64,000 nt of DNA from Olsenella sp. KGMB02461 (GCF_012584445.1 NZ_JABAHI010000006.1:186001-250000), one strand, 5' to 3'. Positions 34,441-44,151 are shown, numbered from the stretch's first letter. Numbers and translations: made by a program. The notes: a model not told the origin generated them from the sequence alone.

Positions 34441-35328
34441 ATGGCAAGCGATCGTCCTATTGGAGTGTTTGATTCGGGATTGGGCGGGCTCACGGTGGCC
34501 CGCGCCATTGCCACGGAGCTTCCGCAGGAATCCATCGTGTACTTTGGCGATACGGCTCGGTGCCCCTATGGCGAGCGCTCCCAAAAAGAGGTTCGGCAGT
34601 TCGTGGGGCAGCTCTCGCGCTGGTTCGAGCGCCAAAATGTGAAACTGCTGGTCATCGCCTGCAATACCGCCACTGCGGCAGGCCTGGCGGCCGCCCAATA
34701 CATGCTGGACATCCCGGTGCTGGGCGTCATCGTGCCCGGCGCCCGGGCGGTGGTGCAGGCCACTCACAGCCGCAAGGTGGGCGTGCTGGCCACCAAGGGC
34801 ACCTGCGAGTCGGGGCAGTACCCTCGTGCTATCCACGCCCTGGACTACGGCGTGAAGGTGTGGCAGGCGCCGTCGCCGCGCTCGGTGGAGATCGTGGAGC
34901 GCGCAGTGGCCGCGCCCCATGCCATGGGGCGCGACTGGATGGCCGATAAAGACTACCTGGACACCCCGGAGATCCTTGGGGTGGCCCAAGAAGACCTCGC
35001 CCCTCTCAGGGGTCACGGCATCGACGCAGTGATTTTGGGATGCACCCACTTCCCGCTGCTCAAACAGGTCTATCAGCGGGTACTGGGACCCGAGGTCTCC
35101 ATTGTGAGCTCTGCCGAGGAGACCGCTCGTGAAGTGCGCGAGTATCTGGCGCGCTCCTGTGATTTGGCCGACGACGCCCACGACGCACGCTATCGCTTTG
35201 CCACCACCTCTTCGGAGCTGGCAGCTTTTTGTGTAGCCGGAGAATATATCTTTGGCCGCGCCCTGGAGAGCGTGGAGCATGTGGACGTGGAAGAGCTAGA
35301 GGCTCTAAGCGTCCCTCAGCTCTCTTAA
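34441..35328 (+). CDS. murI: Glutamate racemase
   Basis: Provides D-glutamate for peptidoglycan. The 295-residue product starts [17 protein letters not shown] with the catalytic acid. The two proton-shuttling cysteines are C74 ([11 protein letters not shown]) and C201 ([10 protein letters not shown]). The ATG at 34441 is chosen because the upstream open frame lacks support and GAGAGG lies about 9 nt before it. It is followed by rph with a 31-nt gap, so the two are probably cotranscribed; a MurE-type ligase lies 1 kb further on. Confidence 0.95.
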   Translation: MASDRPIGVFDSGLGGLTVARAIATELPQESIVYFGDTARCPYGERSQKEVRQFVGQLSRWFERQNVKLLVIACNTATAAGLAAAQYMLDIPVLGVIVPGARAVVQATHSRKVGVLATKGTCESGQYPRAIHALDYGVKVWQAPSPRSVEIVERAVAAPHAMGRDWMADKDYLDTPEILGVAQEDLAPLRGHGIDAVILGCTHFPLLKQVYQRVLGPEVSIVSSAEETAREVREYLARSCDLADDAHDARYRFATTSSELAAFCVAGEYIFGRALESVEHVDVEELEALSVPQLS

Positions 35329-35359
35329 CCGTGACGACGCCCTTACCCATTGGAGATCT

Positions 35360-36088
35360 ATGTCTGTAGAAACGCCTCGCTTTGACGGCCGTGCGCCGGC
35401 CGACCTGCGCCCCGTGACCCTCACCCGAGAAGTGATGAAAAACGCCCAAGGCAGCTGCTTGGCTGAGTTTGGCGACACCCGGGTGCTGTGTGCCGCCACC
35501 ATCGAAGAAGGCGTTCCAGCCTGGCGAAAAGGCAGCCACGAGGGGTGGGTCACCGCAGAATATGCCATGCTGCCCGCCTCCACCTCCACTCGCACCCGCC
35601 GTGAGCAGCGGGGGCGCAAGGGCCGTTCCATGGAGATCGAGCGCCTCATTGGCCGCAGCCTGCGCACCGTGGTGAACATGAAGGCCCTAGGCGAGGTCAC
35701 CGTCACCGTGGACTGCGACGTCATCCAGGCCGACGGTGGCACCCGCACCGCCAGCGTCACCGGCGCCTGGGTGGCCCTCCATGACGCGCTGGCCTGCTGG
35801 GTCAAGGCCGGCCGCATCCTGCGCATTCCCCTCACCGGCCAGGTAGCCGCGGTTTCTATGGGCATCGTGGACGGCCGCTGCCTTTTGGACCTAGCCTATC
35901 AAGAAGACTCCCATGCCGAGGTGGACATGAACCTGGTGGGCACCGCCACCGGCGACATCGTGGAGATCCAAGGCACCGGCGAGCAGATGGCCTTCTCCCG
36001 CGACCAGCTGAATGCCTTGCTTGACTTGGGGCAATCCGGCCTTGCCACTCTCCTTGGGCTTCAGCGCAAAGTCACCGGCTGGCGCTAA
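35360..36088 (+). CDS. rph: Ribonuclease PH
   Basis: Phosphorolytic 3'-to-5' exoribonuclease that trims tRNA and other RNA ends. The 242-residue length is standard. Family landmarks are [62 protein letters not shown] (phosphate/RNA binding) and [18 protein letters not shown] (catalytic). GGAG lies 5 nt before the ATG. It is downstream of murI on the same strand and may share its promoter. Confidence 0.96.
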   Translation: MSVETPRFDGRAPADLRPVTLTREVMKNAQGSCLAEFGDTRVLCAATIEEGVPAWRKGSHEGWVTAEYAMLPASTSTRTRREQRGRKGRSMEIERLIGRSLRTVVNMKALGEVTVTVDCDVIQADGGTRTASVTGAWVALHDALACWVKAGRILRIPLTGQVAAVSMGIVDGRCLLDLAYQEDSHAEVDMNLVGTATGDIVEIQGTGEQMAFSRDQLNALLDLGQSGLATLLGLQRKVTGWR

Positions 36089-36177
36089 GGTGCCCCGTGA
36101 ATCTCCTGCACTCCCGTGCCGCTCCCCAGGACCCCAGACGCCCATTGCCCCATTTTGTCCCTTGGGCCGCAGCCAAG

Positions 36178-36209
36178 AAAAAAAGGCCATCGACACCAAG
36201 CCGATGACC
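36178..36209 (-). terminator. Terminator after tRNA(Val)
   Basis: The stem GGCCATCG/CGATGACC (one G-U) is followed on the minus strand by seven U. It also lies in the 3' region of the convergent rph gene. Confidence 0.85.
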
Positions 36210-36220
36210 TCGTAAAAGTC

Positions 36221-36295
36221 TGGTGGGCGATAAGAGATTTGAACTCCTGACCTTGTGCTTGTAAGGCACCTGCGCTACCACTGCGCCAATCGCCC
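36221..36295 (-). tRNA. tRNA-Val (TAC anticodon)
   Basis: A 75-nt cloverleaf with acceptor GGGCGAT/ATCGCCC, anticodon loop CTTACAA, T-arm AGGAGTTCAAATCTC and an encoded CCA. Confidence 0.95.
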
Positions 36296-36307
36296 GTGCG
36301 AGAAAGA

Positions 36308-36313
36308 AGTCTA
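36308..36313 (-). promoter_or_regulatory. -10-like TAGACT before tRNA(Val)
   Basis: GTGTTAGACT on the minus strand ends 12 nt before the mature tRNA. A TGCCGAGAA core (36331-36339) lies directly upstream of it. Confidence 0.45.
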
Positions 36314-36375
36314 ACACAGGCGGGGAGTTCTTCTCGGCAAAACAGATAACCTGCAAATCTCGAAACGGACGCCTC

Positions 36376-37917
36376 ATGAATTCGATCACACTTCAAGACC
36401 TTGCCGACCTTCTTGCCAGCAAAAACATTGCCGCTACGCTGGTGGGAGATTCGTCTTGCCAGGTGCATGGATGCGCCTGCGACTCACGCGCAGTAGAGCC
36501 CGGCAACCTTTTTGTGTGCAAAGGCGCGGCGTTTAAGCCGGCCTTTTTAGACGCTGCCCTTGATGCGGGAGCCGTAGCGTATCTTTGCGCGCCCGAGACA
36601 GAATCCGAGCTGGCCCTCCAAACCCCTGGCGTTCCCCATCTGGCATGCGCCGATCTTCGCAAGGCAATGGCCTATGTCTCAGCCGCCGCCTGGGGTTACC
36701 CCGATCGAGACCTCGCCATCATTGGCGTGACCGGCACCAAAGGCAAGACCACCACCACGTGCCTCATTCGCTCCATGCTCGACAGCGCATTGCCTCGGCC
36801 TTGCGCCTTCATGGGCACCCATGACATCTTCGACGGCATGGGCACCTATGAGTCCGCGAACACCACCCCTGAGGCCCCCGACCTTTGGCGTTATTTGGCC
36901 CATGCAAAAGAGGCGGGCCTCACCCATGTGGTCATGGAGGTCTCCAGCCAAGCGCTCAAATACGACCGCACGCTGGGAGTCCACTTCTCGGTAGGGTGCT
37001 TCCTCAACATTGGGCACGACCACATCTCTCCGGTGGAGCACCCCTCTTTCGAGGATTACCTGGGCAGCAAGCTGCGCATCTTCGACCAAGCCGCAGCCTG
37101 CGTGGTGAATCTTGACACCGACCACTATGCAGAGGTTGCCCGTGCCCTGGCCGCCAGCGACTCCACCGCGCTTACCTACAGCCTGGATAATCCTGCAGCC
37201 AATGTCTATGGGTCTTGCATCGAGCCTCAGCAGGGAGGCACCCGCTTTGTGGCCCATACCCCCCACGGCGCCTCCGAGGTATTCGTCGACCTTTTAGGCA
37301 CCCACAACGTAGAGGACGCCCTGGCTGCCATCGCCTGCGCGGAGGCGGCGGGCGTCGACGGGCTGCAATGCGCAGAGACCCTCTCTGACGTGCGGGTGCC
37401 CGGGCGCATGGAGCTGTTTGTCACTGCCGACAAACGCCTCACCGCCATTGTGGACTACGCCCACAACGATGTATCCTACCAGCGCTTTTTTGAGACAGTG
37501 AAGCGCTACTTCCCCGCGGCCTACATCATCTCGCTCTTTGGCGTCTCGGGTGGCAAAGCGCTGGACCGCTATGAGGACCTTCCCCGCATCGGGTCGCAGT
37601 TCTCAGACTACGTAATTTTGACTTCTGATGATCCTGGCACTATCGATCCCAGAGCGCTTTTAGACGAGATAAGCGTCTATGTGGCGCCGGATACGCCCTA
37701 CGAGAAGATCCCCTATCGCCCTCAAGCGCGGCTGCGTGCCTTCGAGCTGGCCCAGGCCAAAGCGGCCCGGGACGAGGGGCCTGTTGTGATGTGCCTCCTG
37801 GGCAAAGCCGACGAAGGGTCGGTGCGCATTCACAACGTAGACGTGCCGCAGGAGTCCGACGTGTCCGCCAGCGCCCACATGATCGCCTGGTACGACGCGG
37901 TGCACAAAGAGGGCTAG
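36376..37917 (+). CDS. murE: MurE-type UDP-MurNAc-tripeptide synthetase / Mur ligase
   Basis: A Mur-ligase family member adding the third residue to UDP-MurNAc-dipeptide, 513 residues. The ATP loop reads GVTGTKGKTTTT (117-128), with Lys where most MurE have Asn (GTNGKTT). NTTPEAPDLWR and VVMEVSSQALKYDR are typical of MurE. The C-terminal specificity loop reads TSDDPGTIDP rather than the DNPR of diaminopimelate-adding enzymes, so Lys or another diamino acid is more likely. It is outside any division/cell-wall cluster, so a second MurE may exist. No strong Shine-Dalgarno is visible. Confidence 0.85.
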   Translation: MNSITLQDLADLLASKNIAATLVGDSSCQVHGCACDSRAVEPGNLFVCKGAAFKPAFLDAALDAGAVAYLCAPETESELALQTPGVPHLACADLRKAMAYVSAAAWGYPDRDLAIIGVTGTKGKTTTTCLIRSMLDSALPRPCAFMGTHDIFDGMGTYESANTTPEAPDLWRYLAHAKEAGLTHVVMEVSSQALKYDRTLGVHFSVGCFLNIGHDHISPVEHPSFEDYLGSKLRIFDQAAACVVNLDTDHYAEVARALAASDSTALTYSLDNPAANVYGSCIEPQQGGTRFVAHTPHGASEVFVDLLGTHNVEDALAAIACAEAAGVDGLQCAETLSDVRVPGRMELFVTADKRLTAIVDYAHNDVSYQRFFETVKRYFPAAYIISLFGVSGGKALDRYEDLPRIGSQFSDYVILTSDDPGTIDPRALLDEISVYVAPDTPYEKIPYRPQARLRAFELAQAKAARDEGPVVMCLLGKADEGSVRIHNVDVPQESDVSASAHMIAWYDAVHKEG

Positions 37918-37982
37918 GTCGCGAGACCTCCGCCGCTCCCCGCACGCTCCAAAGCGCCGGAGACCCAGCGCCCTCTGGCACA

Positions 37983-38019
37983 AAGAAAGCCTTGGCCGCC
38001 AAGCGACCAAGGCTTTCTT
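37983..38019. terminator. Bidirectional terminator between murE and the adhesin gene
   Basis: The perfect 13-bp stem AAGAAAGCCTTGG/CCAAGGCTTTCTT gives U-rich 3' arms on both strands. It lies 66 nt past murE and 50 nt past the convergent adhesin stop. Confidence 0.85.
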
Positions 38020-38069
38020 CCATGAAGCCACGGGTTTTTAGGCTGCGGCGAGACAGGCTTCGCCTTAGG

Positions 38070-41000
38070 CTAATCGCGCCTAGGCGCCGCCTTCCATGCC
38101 GCCAGAGCGATCGCCAATGCCGCACAGGCCATCATGGCAGGCAGCAGGGAGTCGGTGTCACCGGTAGGCACGATCTTGCTCGTCTGGCTCTGGCTGCCCC
38201 CGCCATCTGCCCCACCTGTATCCGGGAGACCGGGGTTGGCAGGGTCTTCGGGCTTCTCGATCTCTACCACGTTAGAAGGCACGGGATCACCCGGATCCTC
38301 CTCGCCCAGCGGGGTGAAGACCACGGTTCCAAGGTTCTCCCAAGACCTGACGCCTTCTACTTGGGGCACTTTGACCTGGAACGTGACGCTCTTGGTCTCA
38401 TTCGCCTCAAGGTCCCCTAGGTTCCAGCTCACCTTGGCGCCGTCGTAGGAGCCGCCGTCAGAAGCGCTTCCCTCCACATAGATCAGGCCTTCTTCGAGGA
38501 GGTCTTCCACCTGCACCTCATGGGCCGTGCTGCCGCCAGTATTGGTGACGGCAAGGCGATAGGTGACCAAGGTGCCGGTCTCTACTTGGAGCTTCTCACG
38601 GGTGAACTCGCCGTCGCCGATCTTTTGCTCTTTGACGATCTCAAGCATGGGATCTTCCGGGCGCTCGCCGCGGTAATTGAAGAAGTGGGCGGACTTGAAC
38701 TGATCGGCTGCCACCGACCCCTTTGCCTCGCCTGTGGCGGGATAGGTGTAGAAACCGGTGGCATTGGCCTCTTCCTCGGTGATCTTGAAAGACGTGCCTT
38801 CGGGAATGCCGAGAACCACCAACTCCTCGCCATGGGTGAGGACCAGCTGGTCGCCGCTCTTGACGGTGCCTGCGCGGTCGCGGCCGTAATAGCTGAAGGA
38901 GTCTGTGAGCGGCTCGCCCTCTGCATTGGTGAGCTCTACCGTGAAATGGTACTGGCGGGTGAAGTCCTCCGCCGTGGCAGCCTCGCCGCCTACGGTCTTC
39001 GAGATTATAAGTCCGCCCACAGGTGGCTTGTTGGCGTCCTTATCGGTCACCACCACCGTGTTGATCAGGCTAAAGAGGCCGGTGATGTCCTGCTCGCCCA
39101 AGTCGTCGCGTTCCGCGGTGGAGTAGAAGGGGTCCTGAGGGTCGGAGTGGGCATCGAGGTTTTGCTGGACGCGCGTGCGCACGTAGCCGGTATCGGTGAC
39201 GAAGAACGGCATGTAGTTCTTCCCGCCGTCTTTGTCCTCCAAGCCATAGTCCACCACTGCATTGATGCCGTAGTGCAGGTTCATGGAGCGGCGCAGTTGG
39301 AAGGTGTTGGTGTCTGGCAGCAGGGTGTCCTGCCAACCAGTGAGGCTGAAGGCATCGGACTCCTGGTGCTGCGCGATGGAAGTGATGTCGCGCAACGTCA
39401 CGTTCACATCGCCCTCGGAGGCATATTTGACCATGGTCTGGGCCAGTTTTCCTACGCCGGCCATGACGGTGACGCCATCGTCTGGCGCCCCTGCATCGGC
39501 ATAGATGGAGTAGACACCAACTTTGACATCTATGATCTCGTTGTTTATCTCGCAACCCTCGGGCGCCTTGATCTCGCGGAGATAGTAGGTCACCGGCTCC
39601 TGGGAGAGTTCCACGTCGGGCCAGACCATGTCGGCATAGCCAGCAATCGCCCTATGGCCTTGAGTAGGCTCGAAGATGAGCATTCCGTCAGTTCCGTCGA
39701 CAGTGGCCGTCTCGCCTTGAGCCACGGCGGAAGCAGGGTCTGCAGCCTGGGCCTTCTCTAGCGAGTCATAGAGGGCGAAGGTCGCACCGTTGCGACCGGC
39801 TCCCGTCTGATCGACCTTGGACACGCGAAGCTCGCGCTGCTCGTTGGGGATATAGATGCGCGAACGGAAGTTGCGCACGAACTGCTGGATATCTAGGGGA
39901 GTGTAGCCACGGGTGAGGTAGTTGTTGGTGTCAGGGTTGCCAGGATCGTCGTAAGGATCGATCTGTGCGAGGATAGCCTCGACATTCTCGCCGTACTGGC
40001 CGCCATCCTCTGCCAGCGCCTGGGCGACCTTCTGGCCCAGGGCTTCGTAGCGCTCTTCGCCGGTCATGGCATGAAGCGCGGCCCTATCGACCCCAAGCAC
40101 GCGCATAAGAGCCTCAGGCTTGATGATGGCATAGAAGTTGCGCATATCGCCGCTTTCAGGGTTTTGCAGCAAGTAACGGTCGGCGCGGCCAGGGAGGTTC
40201 TCAAGGTAGCCACTCAAACGTTTGGTGTCGTTGTCCCAGGTGAGGTACCAACCGTTGGCGTTGGCAGAGTTCTGCACCTGAGCGCTCTGCATGAGGGCGC
40301 CTTTGAGGGTCACTACGCGCACCTGTTCCTTGAAGGACTCATATTCGGCATCGCGATTCTCGCCGTAGTGGATGGCCTTGAAGCCGTCCAGGTTGTTGCC
40401 GTAAAGCGGCAGCCATTGGTCTTCTGATCCCACGCGGGTCTTAAGCATGGGCACTACCACGACCAGGCCGTCTTCTTGGTCGGCCGCCGCAACGGGACTG
40501 GAGCCGGGGATCTGGGTGACCAAGCCTCCGTCTGCGCCCACCTGCCCATAGAAGACCTCGGCGCTGTTGCCAAAGATATGGCTTACGAAACTGGAGTAAG
40601 CGCCTACCTGATAGCGGTTGTTCACCACCAGCATCGTGTACTCGGGCTCAAAGCGCAGTAAGAGGTCTTGAGGTGTTGACTTATAGCCCTGAGGCGCCTG
40701 GGTCTCGCGCAGGATGTAGAGCAGCCCCTCTCCCGTACTCTCGTTGTAGCGGTCTGAGAAGTTGAAAGGCTCTTGAGCGGTGCCGTCACGGCTTGGGAGG
40801 GTGGGATCGGTGAAGCGAGCTATGCCATTCTCGTCGGTCACCAGATGGGTCAGCACCTCCCCGCTTACCTGCACGTTGTCAAGGGTGTAGGTATTGCTGT
40901 TAGAGACAGAAGGAGTGGTGCCATCGGTAGGAGCCGCCGCGTAAAGGTCGAATTCCGCGCCTGCCAGAGGACGGCCGAACTGATCCACCTTCTCGATCTG

Positions 41001-42590
41001 CTGATAGAGCGTGTCCTGCAGGTTGAAGCGCACTGCCAGCGAGGAGTCGTAGTTGCCGCGCTCCAAGTAGAACATCTTCAAGGTGTGGCTGGTGTTGGAG
41101 GCGAAGGTGTTGCCGTTCCACCGCTCGTCGCCAGAGCGTCCGGCCCTGTCGAACATGCTCTTTATATTGGTCTTGATTGCCGGCTCGGTGATATAGGAGC
41201 CGTCTGCATTGAAGATCTCCCCGTTGGAGTTGAACGCAGTGCCCATATTGACATCGCCGGTAGAAAAGTCGATGGTGCCGTAGATCTCGGAGTGGATGCC
41301 GCCCAAATCCAGCACCAGCACGTCGTCGATGAAAACCCATACGTCGTCGTCTCCCACGAACTCGAAGGTCATGGGATTGGTGCCCACCTTGCCGTCGATG
41401 GGTTGGCGGAAGGTAGTCTCGACAGTCATGCCCAGATGGTGGTCCACAGGCTCAGCATTGCCCTGGTTGTTGGCGTTCAATGTGTTTTGCAATTGTCCGG
41501 CAGCATTCAGGCTAAAAGCGTTGGCAGCACTGTTGAAAGGAAAGAAATTGCCCACGGAGTTAGTGCCGTCGGTGCGCAGGCCGGCCGGCGCATCATAGAG
41601 CACGAAATGGCCGGCGCTGCCATCTTGGGAGCCTTCTACAAACTGGGCGAAGTTGTCGCGCATGTTGTAATAGTAATAGCCCTCGTCATCCATCTGGAAC
41701 AGGCCGGTGACGTTCTTATAGGACTCTTTGCCGGAAGCCTGGGTGTCAGGGTCAAAGAGGTATTGAAGCGAGCGAATAGACTCAGGCAGCTCATAGCCAT
41801 GGGCGTAGTCCACGGGCGAGGATTCGCCTGACAGGGCTGCTTTGAGGTTTTGCCCTGCGGTGGAGTTCGAGTTTATGGCAGCGTTGTTGTTAAGCGCGCT
41901 AAAGTCGATGCTGCCTTTGCCCGCAGCCACAGAAAGCGCCTGAGCTTGCACGGCAGGGTCTATGTTCCACCCCCACACAGGATTGAACAGCGGGTTGGTC
42001 CTGCTTGAACCCAACGCGCTCGTGTAGAGCGGGCCTGCATTGCCGTAGATCATCTCATTGGCGTTGCGGACAGCAGAGTTATAGAGCTCGGGATTGGAGT
42101 TATAGGCCCCCACTTCCCCGCCGCTGGGACCCAGCAAACTGCCATCGGCATTGATGACAGGATATCCATTGGCAAGCGTGGGGGCCACGATGTTCTGCAT
42201 GCCGGGACGGCTCAGGGCGATATCGCCGTAGGCTGCCACGATACCCTGGTTCCAGTACCCCAAATGGCGCATGCCGTCGCCGAAGGTGAGCAGGCGACCG
42301 TAGTTGATGCCGTCAGGATCGGCAAGCCAAGTGGTGTAATTGGCAAGAGGGGTAGCTCCGCCGGTAGTTCCCAGTGTGTCGGTATTGCCGGCACCCCTCT
42401 GCCCAGTGTCATAATTAAAAAGGTTCACTGTGGTATTGGCAGGGTTCAGTCCCTGGACCACATGGCCTTCAAGCTGTTCGGGCGTCACAGTGGCATAGGC
42501 TGGCGTCACGATAGAGAGCAGCAGCGCAAACATCACCAAAAGAGCGGTCGCCACTCTTCGCAAACCGCAGTCCAGCGAAGTGTTCTTCAT
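38070..42590 (-). CDS. Large LPXTG-type surface adhesin (fibro-slime, SpaA-like and DUF11-like domains)
   Basis: A 1506-residue secreted, probably wall-anchored protein. A signal peptide (about 1-33, ending TPAYA) starts at ATG 42590, with GGAG 6 nt upstream. A fibro-slime/PA14-like domain (about 380-525) contains FEFVGDDDVWVFIDDVLVLD. SpaA-like prealbumin folds follow, each ending in an E-box: ILRETQAPQGYKS near 627-639 and YLREIKAPEGCEI mid-protein. Next come a Cna-B-like repeat (LIISKTVGGE) and a DUF11-like repeat (VTNTGGSTAHEVQVED). The end holds LPDTGG (1455-1460), IVPTGD (1473-1478), a hydrophobic helix and RRD. The architecture resembles pilus-tip adhesins. No sortase is nearby. Confidence 0.9.
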   Translation of the reverse strand: MKNTSLDCGLRRVATALLVMFALLLSIVTPAYATVTPEQLEGHVVQGLNPANTTVNLFNYDTGQRGAGNTDTLGTTGGATPLANYTTWLADPDGINYGRLLTFGDGMRHLGYWNQGIVAAYGDIALSRPGMQNIVAPTLANGYPVINADGSLLGPSGGEVGAYNSNPELYNSAVRNANEMIYGNAGPLYTSALGSSRTNPLFNPVWGWNIDPAVQAQALSVAAGKGSIDFSALNNNAAINSNSTAGQNLKAALSGESSPVDYAHGYELPESIRSLQYLFDPDTQASGKESYKNVTGLFQMDDEGYYYYNMRDNFAQFVEGSQDGSAGHFVLYDAPAGLRTDGTNSVGNFFPFNSAANAFSLNAAGQLQNTLNANNQGNAEPVDHHLGMTVETTFRQPIDGKVGTNPMTFEFVGDDDVWVFIDDVLVLDLGGIHSEIYGTIDFSTGDVNMGTAFNSNGEIFNADGSYITEPAIKTNIKSMFDRAGRSGDERWNGNTFASNTSHTLKMFYLERGNYDSSLAVRFNLQDTLYQQIEKVDQFGRPLAGAEFDLYAAAPTDGTTPSVSNSNTYTLDNVQVSGEVLTHLVTDENGIARFTDPTLPSRDGTAQEPFNFSDRYNESTGEGLLYILRETQAPQGYKSTPQDLLLRFEPEYTMLVVNNRYQVGAYSSFVSHIFGNSAEVFYGQVGADGGLVTQIPGSSPVAAADQEDGLVVVVPMLKTRVGSEDQWLPLYGNNLDGFKAIHYGENRDAEYESFKEQVRVVTLKGALMQSAQVQNSANANGWYLTWDNDTKRLSGYLENLPGRADRYLLQNPESGDMRNFYAIIKPEALMRVLGVDRAALHAMTGEERYEALGQKVAQALAEDGGQYGENVEAILAQIDPYDDPGNPDTNNYLTRGYTPLDIQQFVRNFRSRIYIPNEQRELRVSKVDQTGAGRNGATFALYDSLEKAQAADPASAVAQGETATVDGTDGMLIFEPTQGHRAIAGYADMVWPDVELSQEPVTYYLREIKAPEGCEINNEIIDVKVGVYSIYADAGAPDDGVTVMAGVGKLAQTMVKYASEGDVNVTLRDITSIAQHQESDAFSLTGWQDTLLPDTNTFQLRRSMNLHYGINAVVDYGLEDKDGGKNYMPFFVTDTGYVRTRVQQNLDAHSDPQDPFYSTAERDDLGEQDITGLFSLINTVVVTDKDANKPPVGGLIISKTVGGEAATAEDFTRQYHFTVELTNAEGEPLTDSFSYYGRDRAGTVKSGDQLVLTHGEELVVLGIPEGTSFKITEEEANATGFYTYPATGEAKGSVAADQFKSAHFFNYRGERPEDPMLEIVKEQKIGDGEFTREKLQVETGTLVTYRLAVTNTGGSTAHEVQVEDLLEEGLIYVEGSASDGGSYDGAKVSWNLGDLEANETKSVTFQVKVPQVEGVRSWENLGTVVFTPLGEEDPGDPVPSNVVEIEKPEDPANPGLPDTGGADGGGSQSQTSKIVPTGDTDSLLPAMMACAALAIALAAWKAAPRRD

Positions 42591-42629
42591 CGTCTTCTCC
42601 TCACCCACGATGAGTATTAGCGTCTCTAA

Positions 42630-42658
42630 ATTATCAGCCTCATCTACAATATTTTCAA
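42630..42658 (-). promoter_or_regulatory. Sigma-70-type promoter of the adhesin gene
   Basis: On the minus strand TTGAAA (-35, 42653-42658), a 17-nt spacer and GATAAT (-10, 42630-42635) give a near-consensus promoter 40 nt upstream of the ATG at 42590. Confidence 0.6.
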
Positions 42659-42848
42659 GCACCATTAAGCAATTTGAGTTCTCAGATTCTTTTCATATTT
42701 GCTGGTAGCCTGCCATTTTTCCTAAGTTCATATTCTGTATTAATTTTATTAATATGCATCATAAATATATTTTGATATCATGGTTGCCTAATATGAACTC
42801 TCACCTGGGCCATCCTGATTGGTTCTCACACAGTCCTTCCATTACCAC
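42659..42848. other. AT-rich intergenic region upstream of the adhesin
   Basis: The gap between the adhesin and the alcohol dehydrogenase is 349 nt. Apart from the promoter and the terminator listed on either side, this AT-rich part holds no feature I can support. Confidence 0.5.
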
Positions 42849-42884
42849 AAAAAATCCGCCCTATCGCATAAGCAATAAGGCGGA
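42849..42884 (-). terminator. Terminator after the iron-type alcohol dehydrogenase
   Basis: TCCGCC/GGCGGA with an inner CTATCGC/GCAATAAG pairing is followed on the minus strand by six U, 56 nt past the stop. Confidence 0.85.
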
Positions 42885-42939
42885 GTGTTTATATCAATCG
42901 CTCATTGGCAACAATGCGCGGCGCTGTGGGCTCTAAGGC

Positions 42940-44151
42940 TTAGAAATCCACATCCATATCGTAGTAGACAGCCTTGAGCAGGTTCTCCATCTCCTCCTGA
43001 GTGGGGATGCGGGGGTTGGAGCCAGTGCAGGCATCGCCAATGGCATTGGCTGCCACCTCAGGCAGCTTCTCCAAGAACTCGGTCTCGTCGATGATGGAGA
43101 CCTCGGCAGGCAGGCCGCCCTCGCCGTAGTTCTTGATGGCCTGGGGGATGTTGAGCTCGTCGTTCATGTGGCGCAGCTCGGCCACCAGGGAGGCCACCAG
43201 CTCTTCTGTGGTGTCGCCGGCCAGGTGCAGGCGGCGGGCGATGTCTGCGTAGCGCTCAGCGGCACGGGGATCCTTGGCGTTGTACTGGATCACGCGAGGC
43301 AGGTACATGGCGTTGGCGGCGCCATGGATGATGTGGCCGCCGGAGAAGGCGGCACCGGTCTTGTGGGCCATGGAGTGGACAATGCCCAGCAGCGCGTTGG
43401 AGAAGGCCATGCCGGCCAGGCACTGAGCGTCGTGCATCTGGCGGCGTGCCTCTTTGTCGCCCTGGTAGGACTTGACCACATACTTGTGGATGAGCTCGAT
43501 GGCCCACAGGGCGTCAGCGTCGGTGAAGTTGCAGGCCACGGTGGAGACATAGGCCTCGATGGCGTGGGTCATGGCGTCCATGCCGGTGTGGGCGCAAAGC
43601 TTGGCAGGCATGGTGTAGGCGATCTCAGGATCCACCACAGCCACGTCAGGGGTGATGTTGAAGTCTGCCAAAGGATACTTGATGCCCTTGTCGTAGTCGG
43701 TGATGACGGCGAAGGCGGTCACCTCGGTAGCCGTGCCAGAGGTCGAGGGGATGGCGCAGAACTTGGCCTTGGTGCGCAGCGTGGGGAAGCTGAAGGGGGT
43801 GATGAGGTCCTCGAAGGTGGTCTCGGGATACTCGTAGAACGCCCACATGGCCTTGGCGGCGTCAATGGGGCTGCCGCCGCCGATGGCTACGATCCAATCG
43901 GGCTCGAACTCCCTCATGGCCTGGGCGCCGCGCATTACCGTCTCCACTGAGGGATCAGGCTCGACACCCTCGAACAGCAGGGTCTCCATGCCAGCCTCCT
44001 GCAGATACTCCTCGGTGCGCTGAAGGAAGCCGCCGCGGCGCATGGAGCCGCCGCCGGTGACGATGATTGCTTTGGTGCCCTTGAGCGTCTTGAGTTGCTC
44101 CAGGGCGCCCTCGCCATGGAAAATGTCGCGAGGGAGTGTGAATTGGGCCAT
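42940..44151 (-). CDS. Iron-containing alcohol dehydrogenase (group III)
   Basis: NAD(P)-dependent alcohol/aldehyde oxidoreductase of the Fe-ADH family, 403 residues. The Rossmann part has IIVTGGGSMRRGG and VAIGGGSPIDAAKAM; CAIPSTSGTATEVTAFAVI is the family signature. Metal ligands fit D and H residues in HTGMDAMTHAIEAY and HSMAHKTGAAFSGGHIIHGAAN. The start at 44151 (MAQFTLPRDIFHG) follows a GGAAGG stretch. It is monocistronic, with its own terminator; butanol-, propanediol- or ethanol-type roles are possible and the substrate cannot be fixed. Codon use is strongly GC-ending, as in highly expressed fermentation genes. Confidence 0.92.
   Translation of the reverse strand: MAQFTLPRDIFHGEGALEQLKTLKGTKAIIVTGGGSMRRGGFLQRTEEYLQEAGMETLLFEGVEPDPSVETVMRGAQAMREFEPDWIVAIGGGSPIDAAKAMWAFYEYPETTFEDLITPFSFPTLRTKAKFCAIPSTSGTATEVTAFAVITDYDKGIKYPLADFNITPDVAVVDPEIAYTMPAKLCAHTGMDAMTHAIEAYVSTVACNFTDADALWAIELIHKYVVKSYQGDKEARRQMHDAQCLAGMAFSNALLGIVHSMAHKTGAAFSGGHIIHGAANAMYLPRVIQYNAKDPRAAERYADIARRLHLAGDTTEELVASLVAELRHMNDELNIPQAIKNYGEGGLPAEVSIIDETEFLEKLPEVAANAIGDACTGSNPRIPTQEEMENLLKAVYYDMDVDF

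Noticed and set aside
34225-35280. A 350-residue N-terminal extension of rdgB reaching into murI
   Set aside because: It overlaps murI fully on the other strand. The RdgB family start with a good Shine-Dalgarno lies at 34224.
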